This document shows positions 16,183-24,909 of a stretch of 64,000 bases of DNA, piece by piece. The stretch's first letter is position 1. Each line of letters starts with the position of its first letter. Under the pieces are notes generated by a model. It was not told the origin of the DNA. It searched no databases and worked only from the letters and a program-made list of their open reading frames with translations. The DNA is taken from assembly GCF_000194625.1 (NCBI RefSeq), contig NC_015320.1, positions 1-64,000 of the forward strand, given 5' to 3'. The translations under genes and the position numbers were made by a program. This stretch comes from Archaeoglobus veneficus SNP6. Lineage in GTDB: Archaea > Halobacteriota > Archaeoglobi > Archaeoglobales > Archaeoglobaceae.

Positions 16183-16440
16183 TTAAGTCAAGCCCGGGAG
16201 CACACTCGTAAGGCTGTTCTGGATCTGCTGCAATGCTTGCTGCACTATGAGCTGCGTTAAATCCTGTAACCACCACGCCACAACGCTTGAAACATAGGCA
16301 GAGCTCAGATCGAACTGTACGGCGCCCACCACGACGGGAATAAAGAAAAACACTGCAAGCGTTGCTAATTTTAGCAGTTTGCTGTTAAAGAACCACGCTG
16401 CGAGGAATAAACCGACGAGCAGCACGATTTCCCCGCTCAC
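16183..16440 (-). CDS. Small two-TM membrane protein (candidate capsid/envelope)
   Basis: 85 aa. Two adjacent hydrophobic helices (IVLLVGLFLAAWFF; LLKLATLAVFFFIPVVVGAV) followed by an amphipathic Gln-rich tail. GTG start, with the SD AGGAGG provided by the last codons of the gene upstream. Two closely spaced TM helices in under 100 residues is the layout of spindle-virus major capsid proteins, but the hydrophilic tail makes other roles possible. Last gene of the structural operon. Confidence 0.65.
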   Translation of the reverse strand: MSGEIVLLVGLFLAAWFFNSKLLKLATLAVFFFIPVVVGAVQFDLSSAYVSSVVAWWLQDLTQLIVQQALQQIQNSLTSVLPGLT

Positions 16441-16444
16441 CCGC

Positions 16445-16558
16445 TCACCTCCTCGAGCTTAATTTTCTGATTGCAGCGAGCACGACGTCTCTCGCGAGCA
16501 TGCCCAGCATGACGCTGACGGCGAGCAGAAACACGAGCTCCATGTCGCCCCAGCTCAT
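16445..16558 (-). CDS. Single-TM micro membrane protein (37 aa)
   Basis: ATG at 16556-16558 (MSWGDMELVFLLAVSVMLGM then a basic end), preceded by GAGGGGT at good spacing. One TM helix and a positively charged C-terminus. A much longer frame extends upstream but overlaps the neighbouring small genes and is not protein-like there. Confidence 0.6.
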   Translation of the reverse strand: MSWGDMELVFLLAVSVMLGMLARDVVLAAIRKLSSRR

Positions 16559-16562
16559 GCTT

Positions 16563-16724
16563 TTACCCCTCGTAGTATTTTCCTTCAGCGAGCACAGCTT
16601 CTTCGATTGAATCGAAAACGATGTCGAGCTCGTCTTTGTGTTGTTTTGCAGTACTGTACACCTTATACAGCGCTCCGAAGAACATAATTCCCGTTGCAAT
16701 CCCTGCTAAAAGCCGCTCAAACAC
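16563..16724 (-). CDS. Single-TM small protein (53 aa)
   Basis: GTG 16722-16724. Residues 4-22 form a TM helix (RLLAGIATGIMFFGALYKVY), followed by an acidic soluble tail (KDELDIVFDSIEEAVLAEG). Overlaps the end of the preceding small gene by 19 bp and ends 4 bp before the next start. Part of a run of five tiny membrane-protein genes. Confidence 0.6.
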   Translation of the reverse strand: MFERLLAGIATGIMFFGALYKVYSTAKQHKDELDIVFDSIEEAVLAEGKYYEG

Positions 16725-16870
16725 CCCATGCTCCAAACCGCAGCCGTCACCACGCCAAACACAGCTATCTCGACGAGTATTCCCTTCTGCACGTCAATCA
16801 AGAGCTTTCCATCTTTCGATTTTGCGTACAACCATTTTGCAGCCTTCAACCAAAACCCCAAACCTATCAC
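16706..16870 (-). CDS. Small membrane protein (about 54 aa)
   Basis: Frame from GTG 16868-16870 (or TTG 16859-16861, better spaced from GGAAGTG). Begins IGLGFWLKAAKWLYAKSKDG and carries a hydrophobic helix (GILVEIAVFGVVTAAVWSMG). Start uncertain. It lies between the ATPase and the next small membrane gene. Confidence 0.55.
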   Translation of the reverse strand: MIGLGFWLKAAKWLYAKSKDGKLLIDVQKGILVEIAVFGVVTAAVWSMGCLSGF

Positions 16871-16909
16871 TTCCTTTTCTTTTTTTTATTTCAAAAAATT
16901 AAATGACAA

Positions 16910-18010
16910 TTATACACCACTCTCCCCGACGACCTCTTCCATGGAACTCTCCACGACCTCGTCGACAGGTGCGGGTGGAGTAGCTGTGACAGGGTGCTTC
17001 CCGTTGCCGTTTCCATTCCCGCTGTTGAGAAGCAAATCGAGAAGAGCACGCCTGACTGTGCAAACCTGCCCTTGATTTATGCGTACGCCGTGGTTCCTTA
17101 GGATAGTAGCGAGAGCTCGTGTCGTAAGCCTTTTTTCAATTGTCTTTTTCAGAATGCTTGCTTCTGTATCATTTTGTACAATAGCTGCACCAGGTATGTT
17201 ATTAATTGTATTAGGTAAATACTTCGGAGCTCTTCCGTGTGCGTTTATCCACATCAGGAGAACCATTTCACCAAACTTCGTCAAATTCCCGTGTAAATCT
17301 AACAATCCCCTTGCTTTGAGCGTAATTTCGTCTTTCCAGTCGCCATCGAGCATTTTGTCTGCCAGAAAGGCAGCGTATTTTTCTAATCGCAATTCTGCCT
17401 GTCTTCTCTTAACCAGAATGGCGTTGCGCTTCAACATCCTGTATTTTCGATAGATCTCATCGGGAATAGGCTCTGATTTGATTTTCCCGCCGACTCTGAA
17501 GATTTTTCTGAGGAAGGCAAACGGAGAACTCTCATCTCTCTCGAAAATCAGCCCTTTTCCACGTGCGTACATATTAATCAGCACGTGCGGAGCGTTGCGG
17601 AGTTTCGGCGGCACCATATCCCACGTCGCGGCAGTAATCACGAGCACGGCGACGTTTTCCCTTACAACCTCGAATTCTTCAATGAAATTCGCTATGCGCT
17701 CTCCATCTCCTTTCAAGAAGCCGTACGAGCTTGTATGCAGTGCAAAGTCATCCCAAACCGCGATTTTTACCCTCCCATCGGCAGCGCGCTCGACGTCTTT
17801 TCTGTATTCAAGGTTGTAGAAGTCTTCGATTGTAAAGATTGTATGCCTTAGAACGCTGTTCCACTCTTGCAACACTTCGTACGCAATATTGAGCGCTAAA
17901 ACACTCTTTCCACGCCCTTTATCACCAGTAACTCCGAGCAGTAAAAATCCATCGCTTTCAATCGCTTCTTCGATTCTGTCAAATATACTGTTTCTATTCT
18001 TCCCAATCAT
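16910..18010 (-). CDS. Viral P-loop ATPase with C-terminal wHTH-like region
   Basis: 366 aa. Walker A GDKGRGKS at residues 29-36, Walker B IAVWDDF with D87-D88, and a sensor-like VLVITAATWD stretch. Residues about 300-340 (TTRALATILRNHGVRINQGQ) look like a winged-helix, followed by a low-complexity Gly/Asn and acidic tail. This layout suits a DNA-packaging/translocation or replication-initiation ATPase of an archaeal virus; its place in the structural operon favours packaging or virion assembly. ATG 18008-18010 overlaps the previous gene by 17 bp. Confidence 0.7.
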   Translation of the reverse strand: MIGKNRNSIFDRIEEAIESDGFLLLGVTGDKGRGKSVLALNIAYEVLQEWNSVLRHTIFTIEDFYNLEYRKDVERAADGRVKIAVWDDFALHTSSYGFLKGDGERIANFIEEFEVVRENVAVLVITAATWDMVPPKLRNAPHVLINMYARGKGLIFERDESSPFAFLRKIFRVGGKIKSEPIPDEIYRKYRMLKRNAILVKRRQAELRLEKYAAFLADKMLDGDWKDEITLKARGLLDLHGNLTKFGEMVLLMWINAHGRAPKYLPNTINNIPGAAIVQNDTEASILKKTIEKRLTTRALATILRNHGVRINQGQVCTVRRALLDLLLNSGNGNGNGKHPVTATPPAPVDEVVESSMEEVVGESGV

Positions 18011-18368
18011 CCTCCTCCACCTCCAAAACTCTTTTTACTCTTTTTTCCTTCTTAGTTTCTTCACAATCAACCCCATCAGGCGTTAACAAGTCGAGCTTTG
18101 TGTAAAGCCCTGCTTTCTTTAATTCCCGTAAGATTCTAACGTTTTGAGCGGGATAGAGGATACTTTCGAGCTTTTTGCGTGCTTCAATCCCAAAGCGTGC
18201 TTCTGCGGTGTGTAGCACTAAGTAAACGTGCTCTCCAAGCGGATCAAGAAAATGAGGGGAAAGCTGTCTCTGTTTAATGAATCGCTGCGTTTTAAGGCGT
18301 TGTAGCTTTTTCAGAGGTTCCTCAGCTTCTATCTCGACGCCGCCCTTGCTCAGACGCTTTCTACTCAT
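17994..18368 (-). CDS. Basic, acidic-tailed provirus protein (124 aa)
   Basis: ATG 18366-18368 overlaps the upstream gene's end (ATGAGTAG). Highly basic middle (LKKLQRLKTQRFIKQRQ), then a wHTH-like helical part (NVRILRELKKAGLYTKLDLL) and an acidic C-terminus. Not recognised; probably nucleic-acid binding. Tightly coupled on both sides. Confidence 0.6.
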   Translation of the reverse strand: MSRKRLSKGGVEIEAEEPLKKLQRLKTQRFIKQRQLSPHFLDPLGEHVYLVLHTAEARFGIEARKKLESILYPAQNVRILRELKKAGLYTKLDLLTPDGVDCEETKKEKRVKRVLEVEEDDWEE

Positions 18369-20013
18369 CGTCGCCCACCTCGTCGAAGTCTTCGTCGTAC
18401 GCTCTCGACGAGCTCGTCGGAGTCTGTGGTTCGAGCAACTCTGCAAGGTTCAGTAATCTCTTCGTGACCTCTGCAACAGATTCTGTCTGTACCTTAACGA
18501 GCTCGTCGATTAGCTGGTTGTACTTCTTAGCAATGAGCTTCAGTTTCCTGTCAGCTCTTGCAACGAGCTCCTGTGCATACGTCTGATTGTCGAGCATCTC
18601 CGTCGAGATAACCTTAATCACTTTCTTGGGCTGTTTCAGCGTGAATAACACTGATATATTGTACAGGAAAGCTGCAGCAGCTGCTAAAGTCAATGTACTC
18701 ACTAAATCAATCTTGAATACGTCTATATAGTTAGCAACAACGCAAATAGCCGCAACAGCAAGCGCCATTGCTGCGGTGAAGCGTTTGTCGGCTTTGTAGA
18801 TTGTTTTTTCGAGCTCGTACTCATTCCTGTCTATTTCAATCAAAGCGCTGTCTTCAAGCCCATCGACAGCGATATCGAGATATCCCGCGTGATCAAACTC
18901 CAACACGGCTAAATCTCCTGATTCGTCTCTCACGATGCCTTTACGGTTAATCGGCAGTCTCACGACTTCTATACGGGATAAGAGTGGGCGTATCAGTGTA
19001 AAGTACGAAGGCTCTGTTACCTTCAACCCGGCAAAGTACCCGGCGACGAAAAAGCACGCGAAAGCCCAGTTCCACATATCTTTGATATTATAGCGATCCC
19101 ACTCCAGGGCGGGCACTGTTTTTGTTATCGTGGTGTTTCCCTGCACGACCTCATGTACGGTAGTGGTGTGATAGCTGAATCCCAAGACGAATAATATGAG
19201 CATTACCGGGAACAGCGCATACAGGATTTCACGCCTTCTACCTCTTATGAGCAGTTCTGTTCGCAAAAATGCGGCGTATGCTGCTCCCGCGGCGGCAATT
19301 GCAGCTGCAGCGGCAGCTCTTTGCCATCCCCATTTAGCCATCTCGCTCTTCAGGATTGCTACGGGATAATCTTCAAAGCTCAGAGGTTCTCTCTTCGCTT
19401 TGAGCAGCCCGAAGCCCGCGACAGTACTGATACTTATAATTCTAAGCCCCGCATATTCTCCAACATCCGAAAGGTTTAATCTTGTGTCTCCTCTGTGGAT
19501 TACTGTTCGTTTCCACTGCCCTGAAAAGACGTCGACGACGCAGATAAGCTGTGTTCTGTCGCTGTGGATGATTACCCATGCTGGATCTGCAAACAAATCG
19601 TAATCCTTGACGTACGTGAAATTGTCGATCTGCACCTTTGAGTTGAGATTTACGAAGTATTGCTGCGTTTCTTTGCTCCAGTAGTGAATATTCTGCTGCT
19701 TAGCGCCAAACGTGCCGAGGTCGACCGTGTTTTCGTTCTTTGGCGCCGGCGTAGGCGATGGTGTAGGAGTAGGTGAAGGCGTAGGAGTCGGCGTAAGTGT
19801 TGGTGTGGCAATTGGTGTGATCGCCGGGATCGGTGTTTTTTTCAACACTACGGTGTTAGCACTGTTGTTTACGTCTGCAGCGCTTACATTTTCAACTATA
19901 CAGCTAAATGCGACGAGAGTGATAACTGCTAAAGCTGTAAACCACCTCAATTTGCTAAAGACCTTTTCAACATTTTTATTCAATTCGCTTATAGCCTTCC
20001 CGATACGTGCCAC
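18361..20013 (-). CDS. Large membrane protein with signal and Pro/Thr linker
   Basis: About 550 aa. Hydrophobic signal/anchor at 28-46 (FTALAVITLVAFSCIVENV), a Thr-Pro-Ser repeat linker (about 60-90), an exposed domain to about 220, then at least four TM segments (AAAAAIAAAGAAYAAF; ILYALFPVMLILFVLGFSYH; WNWAFACFFVAGYFAG; and two near 400-450), and a coiled soluble tail. Looks like a virion or virus-budding membrane protein. The GTG at 20011-20013 overlaps the SD AGGAGGTG, so the true start may be downstream (AUC at 20002-20004 or TTG at 19983); see findings. Confidence 0.65.
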   Translation of the reverse strand: MARIGKAISELNKNVEKVFSKLRWFTALAVITLVAFSCIVENVSAADVNNSANTVVLKKTPIPAITPIATPTLTPTPTPSPTPTPSPTPAPKNENTVDLGTFGAKQQNIHYWSKETQQYFVNLNSKVQIDNFTYVKDYDLFADPAWVIIHSDRTQLICVVDVFSGQWKRTVIHRGDTRLNLSDVGEYAGLRIISISTVAGFGLLKAKREPLSFEDYPVAILKSEMAKWGWQRAAAAAAIAAAGAAYAAFLRTELLIRGRRREILYALFPVMLILFVLGFSYHTTTVHEVVQGNTTITKTVPALEWDRYNIKDMWNWAFACFFVAGYFAGLKVTEPSYFTLIRPLLSRIEVVRLPINRKGIVRDESGDLAVLEFDHAGYLDIAVDGLEDSALIEIDRNEYELEKTIYKADKRFTAAMALAVAAICVVANYIDVFKIDLVSTLTLAAAAAFLYNISVLFTLKQPKKVIKVISTEMLDNQTYAQELVARADRKLKLIAKKYNQLIDELVKVQTESVAEVTKRLLNLAELLEPQTPTSSSRAYDEDFDEVGDDE

Positions 20014-20054
20014 CTCCTGATTTTTTAAACACAGGAATTATAAAAAAATGAAAA

Positions 20055-20435
20055 CTAACTTTTACTCTTTTTGTTCTTTTCAACAAATCTTCTGTAGATA
20101 CTATGAACCTCTTTCAGCTCTTTTCGCTCTTTTCTCGACAGGTTCTTGCGTTTTAGCATCGCTTTAGCCCTGTTCGCGGCGCAGTTTGCGTACTGCACGG
20201 CTTTGGTAATGCTCAGACGGTGGTTCCTGATCTGTTTTCTTAACCATGCCACGCTCTTTCTCGCTTTTGAAGGAGATTCTATGCTGATATTCTTTGACGC
20301 AGTCTTGTTTTTCGCTGGAGCGAACAATCCTCTCTTTTTCTGCTGCTTGTTCTTCCCATGCGGCTGTTTGTTCTTTTTCTGTCGATTTCTTACAACATTT
20401 TTTGCAGATCTCTTAGCAGACTTCCCCTTTGCCAC
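20055..20435 (-). CDS. Very basic DNA-binding-like virion protein
   Basis: 126 aa, extremely Lys/Arg/Asn-rich, N-terminal half disordered (RNRQKKNKQPHGKNKQQKKR), C-terminal half helical. GTG start with GAGGTGGTGG upstream. Such proteins commonly condense genomic DNA in virions. Located between two envelope-type genes. Confidence 0.6.
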   Translation of the reverse strand: MAKGKSAKRSAKNVVRNRQKKNKQPHGKNKQQKKRGLFAPAKNKTASKNISIESPSKARKSVAWLRKQIRNHRLSITKAVQYANCAANRAKAMLKRKNLSRKERKELKEVHSIYRRFVEKNKKSKS

Positions 20436-20475
20436 GACTAAACCACCACCTCTTTGCTAAGAAAAATAAAAGCAA

Positions 20476-21936
20476 TCATTTTCTCGACGACAGTACTGCA
20501 AGCGCTAGCACGAATATTGCAATTCCAGCTACCCAAAGCTGCCAATTTGCACCAAAGAGCTTGTACAACCACGCAACGATAGTTCCCTGAGTAGCTCCCG
20601 CGCCGATTGCGGGCACCTGGATCTCTTCCCACTGCTTCTGCAGCGTTCTGATTTCTTCGAGCTGCTGGGCGACCTCGTCGACGTTTACCTGTCTCACGTA
20701 CTTGTTCACGGTTGTACTCTGCAGTTCGTTACCTCTGAAATCTTTGATCTTTGTGATCGTGAACGTACTGCCTGGATCGAGCTTGTAAAGCAACCCACTT
20801 TCGTCTAAGAAGTAAACGAGCTCTCCTGAAGGCACCGTGTACGTCTCGCCGACTTCGTACGTGATATCCCACGTCGTAAAGAGCATTCCTGCCATCTGTG
20901 TGCCGTCGTCGAGCTGAATCTCCATCGTTGTGTTGATTCCGCCTGCCAAAGGCAGCCCAAGCGATACAAGGGCTGCGGCGGCATATGCATAGTACCCTGT
21001 GCTCTGTGCATCGGTTGCAGCGGTGCTAGCGAGCGTCAGCGGCGTAATCAGATCTTCAACGTCAAGGGTTCCTGCCTGTGCGGCGATCTGCTGCATCACT
21101 GTCTCGAAGTTGTCAAAGATGCGATGGTATTGGAAGTCGAGCGCGTTGAGCGTCTCAATCAGCAGTGATTCGTTAATACTCACATCTACGTCGCCATACT
21201 CGACGTCGGTAGTTATACGATATTCTGTGCCCGCAACAGAGACGTAAACAGCGTACAACTGGAAAGTAAAGCCGCACGCGCTCACGGTTTTGTAGGGCTT
21301 GACGTAGAACTCTACGTTGCTGTCGTCAGTGAGAGAACACGTTAAACCGTAGCAGTGTTTCCATTCTGCCGTATCGGGCACGTACTCGAAGGATTCATAG
21401 AAGAAGCCATCGACTTCTTCTGCTTCAAACTTAATCACGCTGACTCCTGCCTTTTCAGCATGCTCGTTGAGGTATGAAGCAATCATTTCTTGATGTACAT
21501 TATATTTCATTACGCTGACATTAGTAACATTGTAGTAGTAGTTCACAAGCACGTCGACTGCTGCCGAGATCGGATCTTCTCCCGCCTTTGCGGCTTTTAC
21601 TCCCGCTATAACTGCTGAATTCCATGCCGAGTCGGCAGTAAAGTTTGCATAATCTCTCGCGAGCGCGTAGTACTGTTCTGTGCTGTATTTGTTGCTTAAC
21701 AACGATTTTTTGATCTCTAAATCGTTCGCTGATTTTAACGTGCTTAGAACAACCTCGTACTGTTCTTTTGCTTCCTCGTAGCCCAGATGGTGCCCTGCAA
21801 GGTAGCCCAATACTGCTCCGCCGCCTGCTCCGACGATGAGCGCGATCAGAACCGGTGATATCGCTTGTGCTGCAAATATATTCGCTACAAGCAACAGTAC
21901 GAGCACAGTTCTTGCTATATCTTTTTTATCAGTCAT
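20476..21936 (-). CDS. Putative envelope/spike glycoprotein with two anchors
   Basis: 486 aa from ATG 21934-21936 (SD GAGGTGAT; an upstream GTG is less likely). N-terminal signal (TVLVLLLVANIFAAQA), then a Gly-rich hydrophobic stretch (PVLIALIVGAGGGAVLGYLAG), a long extracellular region with several Asn-X-Ser/Thr sites and three Cys, a coiled-coil near 430 (EVAQQLEEIRTLQKQWEEI), and a C-terminal TM (LWVAGIAIFVLALAVL) with a short basic end. Typical type I surface-protein layout. Confidence 0.7.
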   Translation of the reverse strand: MTDKKDIARTVLVLLLVANIFAAQAISPVLIALIVGAGGGAVLGYLAGHHLGYEEAKEQYEVVLSTLKSANDLEIKKSLLSNKYSTEQYYALARDYANFTADSAWNSAVIAGVKAAKAGEDPISAAVDVLVNYYYNVTNVSVMKYNVHQEMIASYLNEHAEKAGVSVIKFEAEEVDGFFYESFEYVPDTAEWKHCYGLTCSLTDDSNVEFYVKPYKTVSACGFTFQLYAVYVSVAGTEYRITTDVEYGDVDVSINESLLIETLNALDFQYHRIFDNFETVMQQIAAQAGTLDVEDLITPLTLASTAATDAQSTGYYAYAAAALVSLGLPLAGGINTTMEIQLDDGTQMAGMLFTTWDITYEVGETYTVPSGELVYFLDESGLLYKLDPGSTFTITKIKDFRGNELQSTTVNKYVRQVNVDEVAQQLEEIRTLQKQWEEIQVPAIGAGATQGTIVAWLYKLFGANWQLWVAGIAIFVLALAVLSSRK

Positions 21937-21973
21937 TGTTATCACCTCGAAAAAATAAAAATTAGTAAAATCT

Positions 21974-23821
21974 TCAGTGCTTCTTGTGCTTCTTGTTGTC
22001 GAGCAGGTATGCTACTGCGAACAGCCCGATCAGCGCGAGTACGATTGCTATTGTGTATCCGCCGCCGAGGAAGACATACCATAAATCGAAGTTGACTGGA
22101 GAGCCCTGGATGTCGGAAGGCGTTTCGACAGGCTCAGCAGCAACGGGAGCAGGAATAATGTACTGCACGTCGACGAAGAGGTTGTGTACGTCTTCAAGGA
22201 GCTTGGTGACGTTAGTAGCGTCGAGGGCTTCAGCGAGGGTGAGACTATCTGATGGGTTACCGTTGCTGTCGCTGCATGCGATTATTGTTATCGTGTGTGT
22301 GCCTTCTTCTACTCTTACGAAGTTGCTACCGTCGAAGCCGTAAATGAAGCTGTCAGCCGGCAGAGAGTATGTAGATCCAACTAAGAACGTCTGTGGCGGC
22401 GTAGTCGGTGTATTAAAGACTATTACGGCGTCGTCAAGTCTTTTCTCAGCGTCGAGGTTCAGCGTGATGTGTTCGCCCAGCGGCGTGTACATCGCGCCGA
22501 GCAGCGCGGCGAAGGCGTTTGCTTTGTCCTGATCGCTCAGCTGTTTGATTACGTTGATGAGCTCGTCGGGATCAATGTAATACGTCATGTACACGTTATA
22601 ATCTGTACCAACCTCTGCAGCTATTGTGTTGCAATCAACAGTTGCTTTTCCGGCGAGCGCTGCAGCGTTGTTCTCCACGCTAGCAATGTTGTATGTGAAG
22701 ACTGGAGTGTTAGCAGAGTCATCGATTTCTATCGCGCTCACAGCAGAGTATGAGCTCGGGTAAGCATAACCTGTCACGGTGAATGATGTTACAACTGTGT
22801 AATCGACGCTGTAGCTTGCGTCAACTACATACTCAGTGTAGTTCTCTCCGTTCAGGCTCAGCGTGGCGGTAATAACTGATGTGTTGTCAAGAACGATGTG
22901 CAGCGTTGCAGAGGGTGTCTTGCTCACGTACGGTGAGTTTACGGGCACTGTAACAGTACCATAGTAGTCAACTCCAAGGTAGTTGATTGTATAGCTGATT
23001 GTGTACGACGTTGCATCTGGAGAACTCATAACGATGTACAGATCGGCGTACGATGTGTTCAACGGATCGACGAAGTACGTCGGATCAGTGATGTTGAATT
23101 CCGCTTCAAAGTCGTTGTTGTACGTGTCGAGCGGCAGAGCTATACCGTATAGCCCTGTAAGCCATGTAGTGTTGACATAGCTCAAATCGATTGTATCAGA
23201 CATCTCAAGCACAGGGTGCACGAAGTAGCTCGTATCTGTTATTGTGATTGTGTTCTCGAAAAGCCCTGAGCTTGCGTTATAGTTGACAGTAACGGGATAT
23301 ACACCCTGCATGAGCGAATCGACAGTGCTCAGATCGATCGAATCAGTTATCGTTGCTGGAGTGCCAAGGAAGTAGTTGCCCGGGATGATACTAGTTATCT
23401 GGTTGAGCATTTCACCGTACGCGCCCAAGTAAGACTGCACGAGCGTGGTTCTGTATGCAGCAACAGCACTCTGAGCTGCGGTTGCAGCAGTTGCAGTACC
23501 ATAACCGTCGTTCAGAGCCTTTGCAGCGTTCTCAGCAGCAATTATGGTAGCCCACGTGCTTACCCAAGTGTTTCCATCTTGAGCTGCAAGCTCCGCGCCC
23601 TGCACGTTATTCCCGCGATACAGCTTCACTTGCTCAGAAAGGGCGTTTACGTCGCTGTTGCTCCAAGTCTCAGATATACTCTCTGCCGCGGGGTTTATAA
23701 TCTGCTCTGGAATCGTCTTAATCGTAGTAGCGCTAGCTGTGGCTGTAGATAGGAGCAGCACTATCAGCAGTACGGCAGCAAACCCCTTCATTTTTATTTT
23801 CTCAAAATTAAAATTAAACAT
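21974..23821 (-). CDS. Putative surface protein, second spike-like (615 aa)
   Basis: ATG 23819-23821 is chosen because a longer frame would overlap the previous gene. Signal peptide near residues 11-33 (GFAAVLLIVLLLSTATASA). The ectodomain is rich in Thr, Ser, Val and Tyr, with repeated motifs such as TITDTSYFVHPV and NITDPTYFVDPL that suggest duplicated beta-rich modules. A C-terminal TM (YTIAIVLALIGLFAVAYLL) is followed by a Lys/His tail. Shares its overall plan with the 20476-21936 product. Confidence 0.7.
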   Translation of the reverse strand: MFNFNFEKIKMKGFAAVLLIVLLLSTATASATTIKTIPEQIINPAAESISETWSNSDVNALSEQVKLYRGNNVQGAELAAQDGNTWVSTWATIIAAENAAKALNDGYGTATAATAAQSAVAAYRTTLVQSYLGAYGEMLNQITSIIPGNYFLGTPATITDSIDLSTVDSLMQGVYPVTVNYNASSGLFENTITITDTSYFVHPVLEMSDTIDLSYVNTTWLTGLYGIALPLDTYNNDFEAEFNITDPTYFVDPLNTSYADLYIVMSSPDATSYTISYTINYLGVDYYGTVTVPVNSPYVSKTPSATLHIVLDNTSVITATLSLNGENYTEYVVDASYSVDYTVVTSFTVTGYAYPSSYSAVSAIEIDDSANTPVFTYNIASVENNAAALAGKATVDCNTIAAEVGTDYNVYMTYYIDPDELINVIKQLSDQDKANAFAALLGAMYTPLGEHITLNLDAEKRLDDAVIVFNTPTTPPQTFLVGSTYSLPADSFIYGFDGSNFVRVEEGTHTITIIACSDSNGNPSDSLTLAEALDATNVTKLLEDVHNLFVDVQYIIPAPVAAEPVETPSDIQGSPVNFDLWYVFLGGGYTIAIVLALIGLFAVAYLLDNKKHKKH

Positions 23822-23846
23822 ATTCAACCACCACCCCCTCACGCGT

Positions 23847-24254
23847 TTAGTCTTGATAAGCCACGGTGATTGCTGCAAGCACTGAAATCACAAAGCAGAT
23901 GAAGCCGTTCTGCAGAACGAGCATTGTGGCAGCTTCGATTGGGATTATTCCAAGCCCCATCAGCGGTATGCATATAGCGACAAGCGCTGCTGCGATTTCG
24001 ACTCCTGTTACCTCTACCTTAGACTTCTGGAACAGCAGAATTGCCATGGTGCTCAGTACGACGAGCCAGCTCACAGGCGCGAACCAGCTCAGTGCATCGC
24101 CGCCCAAGCCGCAGGCTGTGGCAGCTGCGAGCACGTACAATGTGTACGCGCACGCTTCGAGGAAGCCAAAGCGCCCGTGCCTCCATTTTCCGCCATAGTA
24201 GCCGCCGTATCGCTCTTTCACAAATCTACCTGTTCTTCTCACATGCGCCTTCAC
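23847..24254 (-). CDS. Four-TM protein with basic N-terminus (capsid candidate)
   Basis: 135 aa. Arg/Gly/Tyr-rich N-terminus (about 1-29), then four hydrophobic segments (YTLYVLAAATACGL; WLVVLSTMAILLF; IAAALVAICIPLMGLGI; NGFICFVISVLAAITVA). GTG start with AGGAGGTGA at 7 nt. Being at the head of the structural operon and short, it is a candidate for an abundant virion membrane protein. Confidence 0.65.
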   Translation of the reverse strand: MKAHVRRTGRFVKERYGGYYGGKWRHGRFGFLEACAYTLYVLAAATACGLGGDALSWFAPVSWLVVLSTMAILLFQKSKVEVTGVEIAAALVAICIPLMGLGIIPIEAATMLVLQNGFICFVISVLAAITVAYQD

Positions 24255-24260
24255 TTTATT

Positions 24261-24587
24261 TCACCTCCTACTCCTTTTACCAACCTCCTTCTTTCCAGAC
24301 ACCTTCTTTCCCGACTTCTTCTCCACAATACTCTTCTTTCCAACTTTCCTCGACGATTTCGCAACACCTCCTACGCGCTTTTTGCCAGCGCTGGTGAGGG
24401 CTTCGTACTTCTCCACCCTCACCCACACGAGCAGCAGCACCGCGATAAGCCCGATGAAAGCGGGAATAGTACCAACGTAGCTCGCTACGAGGCTCTTCAG
24501 CCAATCGCCCGCTACTGCGTCGAGCAATAGCTCAGCAACGACGAACGCTGCGAAAAGTAGTACTGTGTCACGGTGCTGCCGCTTCAC
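24261..24587 (-). CDS. Two-TM protein with Lys/Ser-rich basic tail (capsid candidate)
   Basis: 108 aa. TM1 VLLFAAFVVAELLLDAV and TM2 FIGLIAVLLLVWVRV, then a 45-residue basic tail of KxGKKS-like repeats able to bind DNA. First gene of the structural operon; GTG 24585-24587 lies about 27 bp after a TATA-like ATTTATAA, so its mRNA is probably leaderless. Two helices plus a DNA-binding tail would suit a capsid protein embedded in the virion lipid shell. Confidence 0.65.
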   Translation of the reverse strand: MKRQHRDTVLLFAAFVVAELLLDAVAGDWLKSLVASYVGTIPAFIGLIAVLLLVWVRVEKYEALTSAGKKRVGGVAKSSRKVGKKSIVEKKSGKKVSGKKEVGKRSRR

Positions 24588-24608
24588 ATATTCAAATTTC
24601 GCTTCAAT

Positions 24609-24694
24609 TATAAATATCTTGCTATGATAAAATGTTATTTAGTGTCATTTCATCATACTTAGTATGATTCAGCTAAAAATTATCATGATAATTT
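24609..24694. promoter_or_regulatory. Structural-operon promoter with two operator palindromes
   Basis: Minus-strand TATA near 24609-24618, and upstream of it ATCATAC-TTA-GTATGAT (24652-24668) and the perfect 18-bp palindrome AAATTATCATGATAATTT (24677-24694). The placement suggests late-gene control by one of the element's regulators. Confidence 0.6.
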
Positions 24695-24909
24695 GCTGAG
24701 AGAAAAGCTCGAAATTGCGAGAAGGTACATCATGACGCTGCTTTCTAAAAAAGCTCTCAGGATTTTTATCGATTCTTTTGTAAAATTCGTGTGACAAGCC
24801 CGAGATGGAGAAGGTATATTACAGCACGTCTGTATAAACTCGACGTGCTCAGACGAAAAAATAAAAAGCCTTATAAAATTCGCTTCCCGGGAAAAAAGGA
24901 AAATCAGCG
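24695..24909. other. Gap between regulator gene and structural promoter
   Basis: No clear gene. A short plus frame ending at TGA near 24794 (MTLLSKKALRIFIDSFVKFV, possibly from an upstream TTG) is amphipathic but unsupported. AGCACGT (24823-24829) and ACGTGCT (24843-24849) form a 7-bp hairpin followed by A-rich sequence, possibly a terminator for the RHH gene. Confidence 0.4.
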
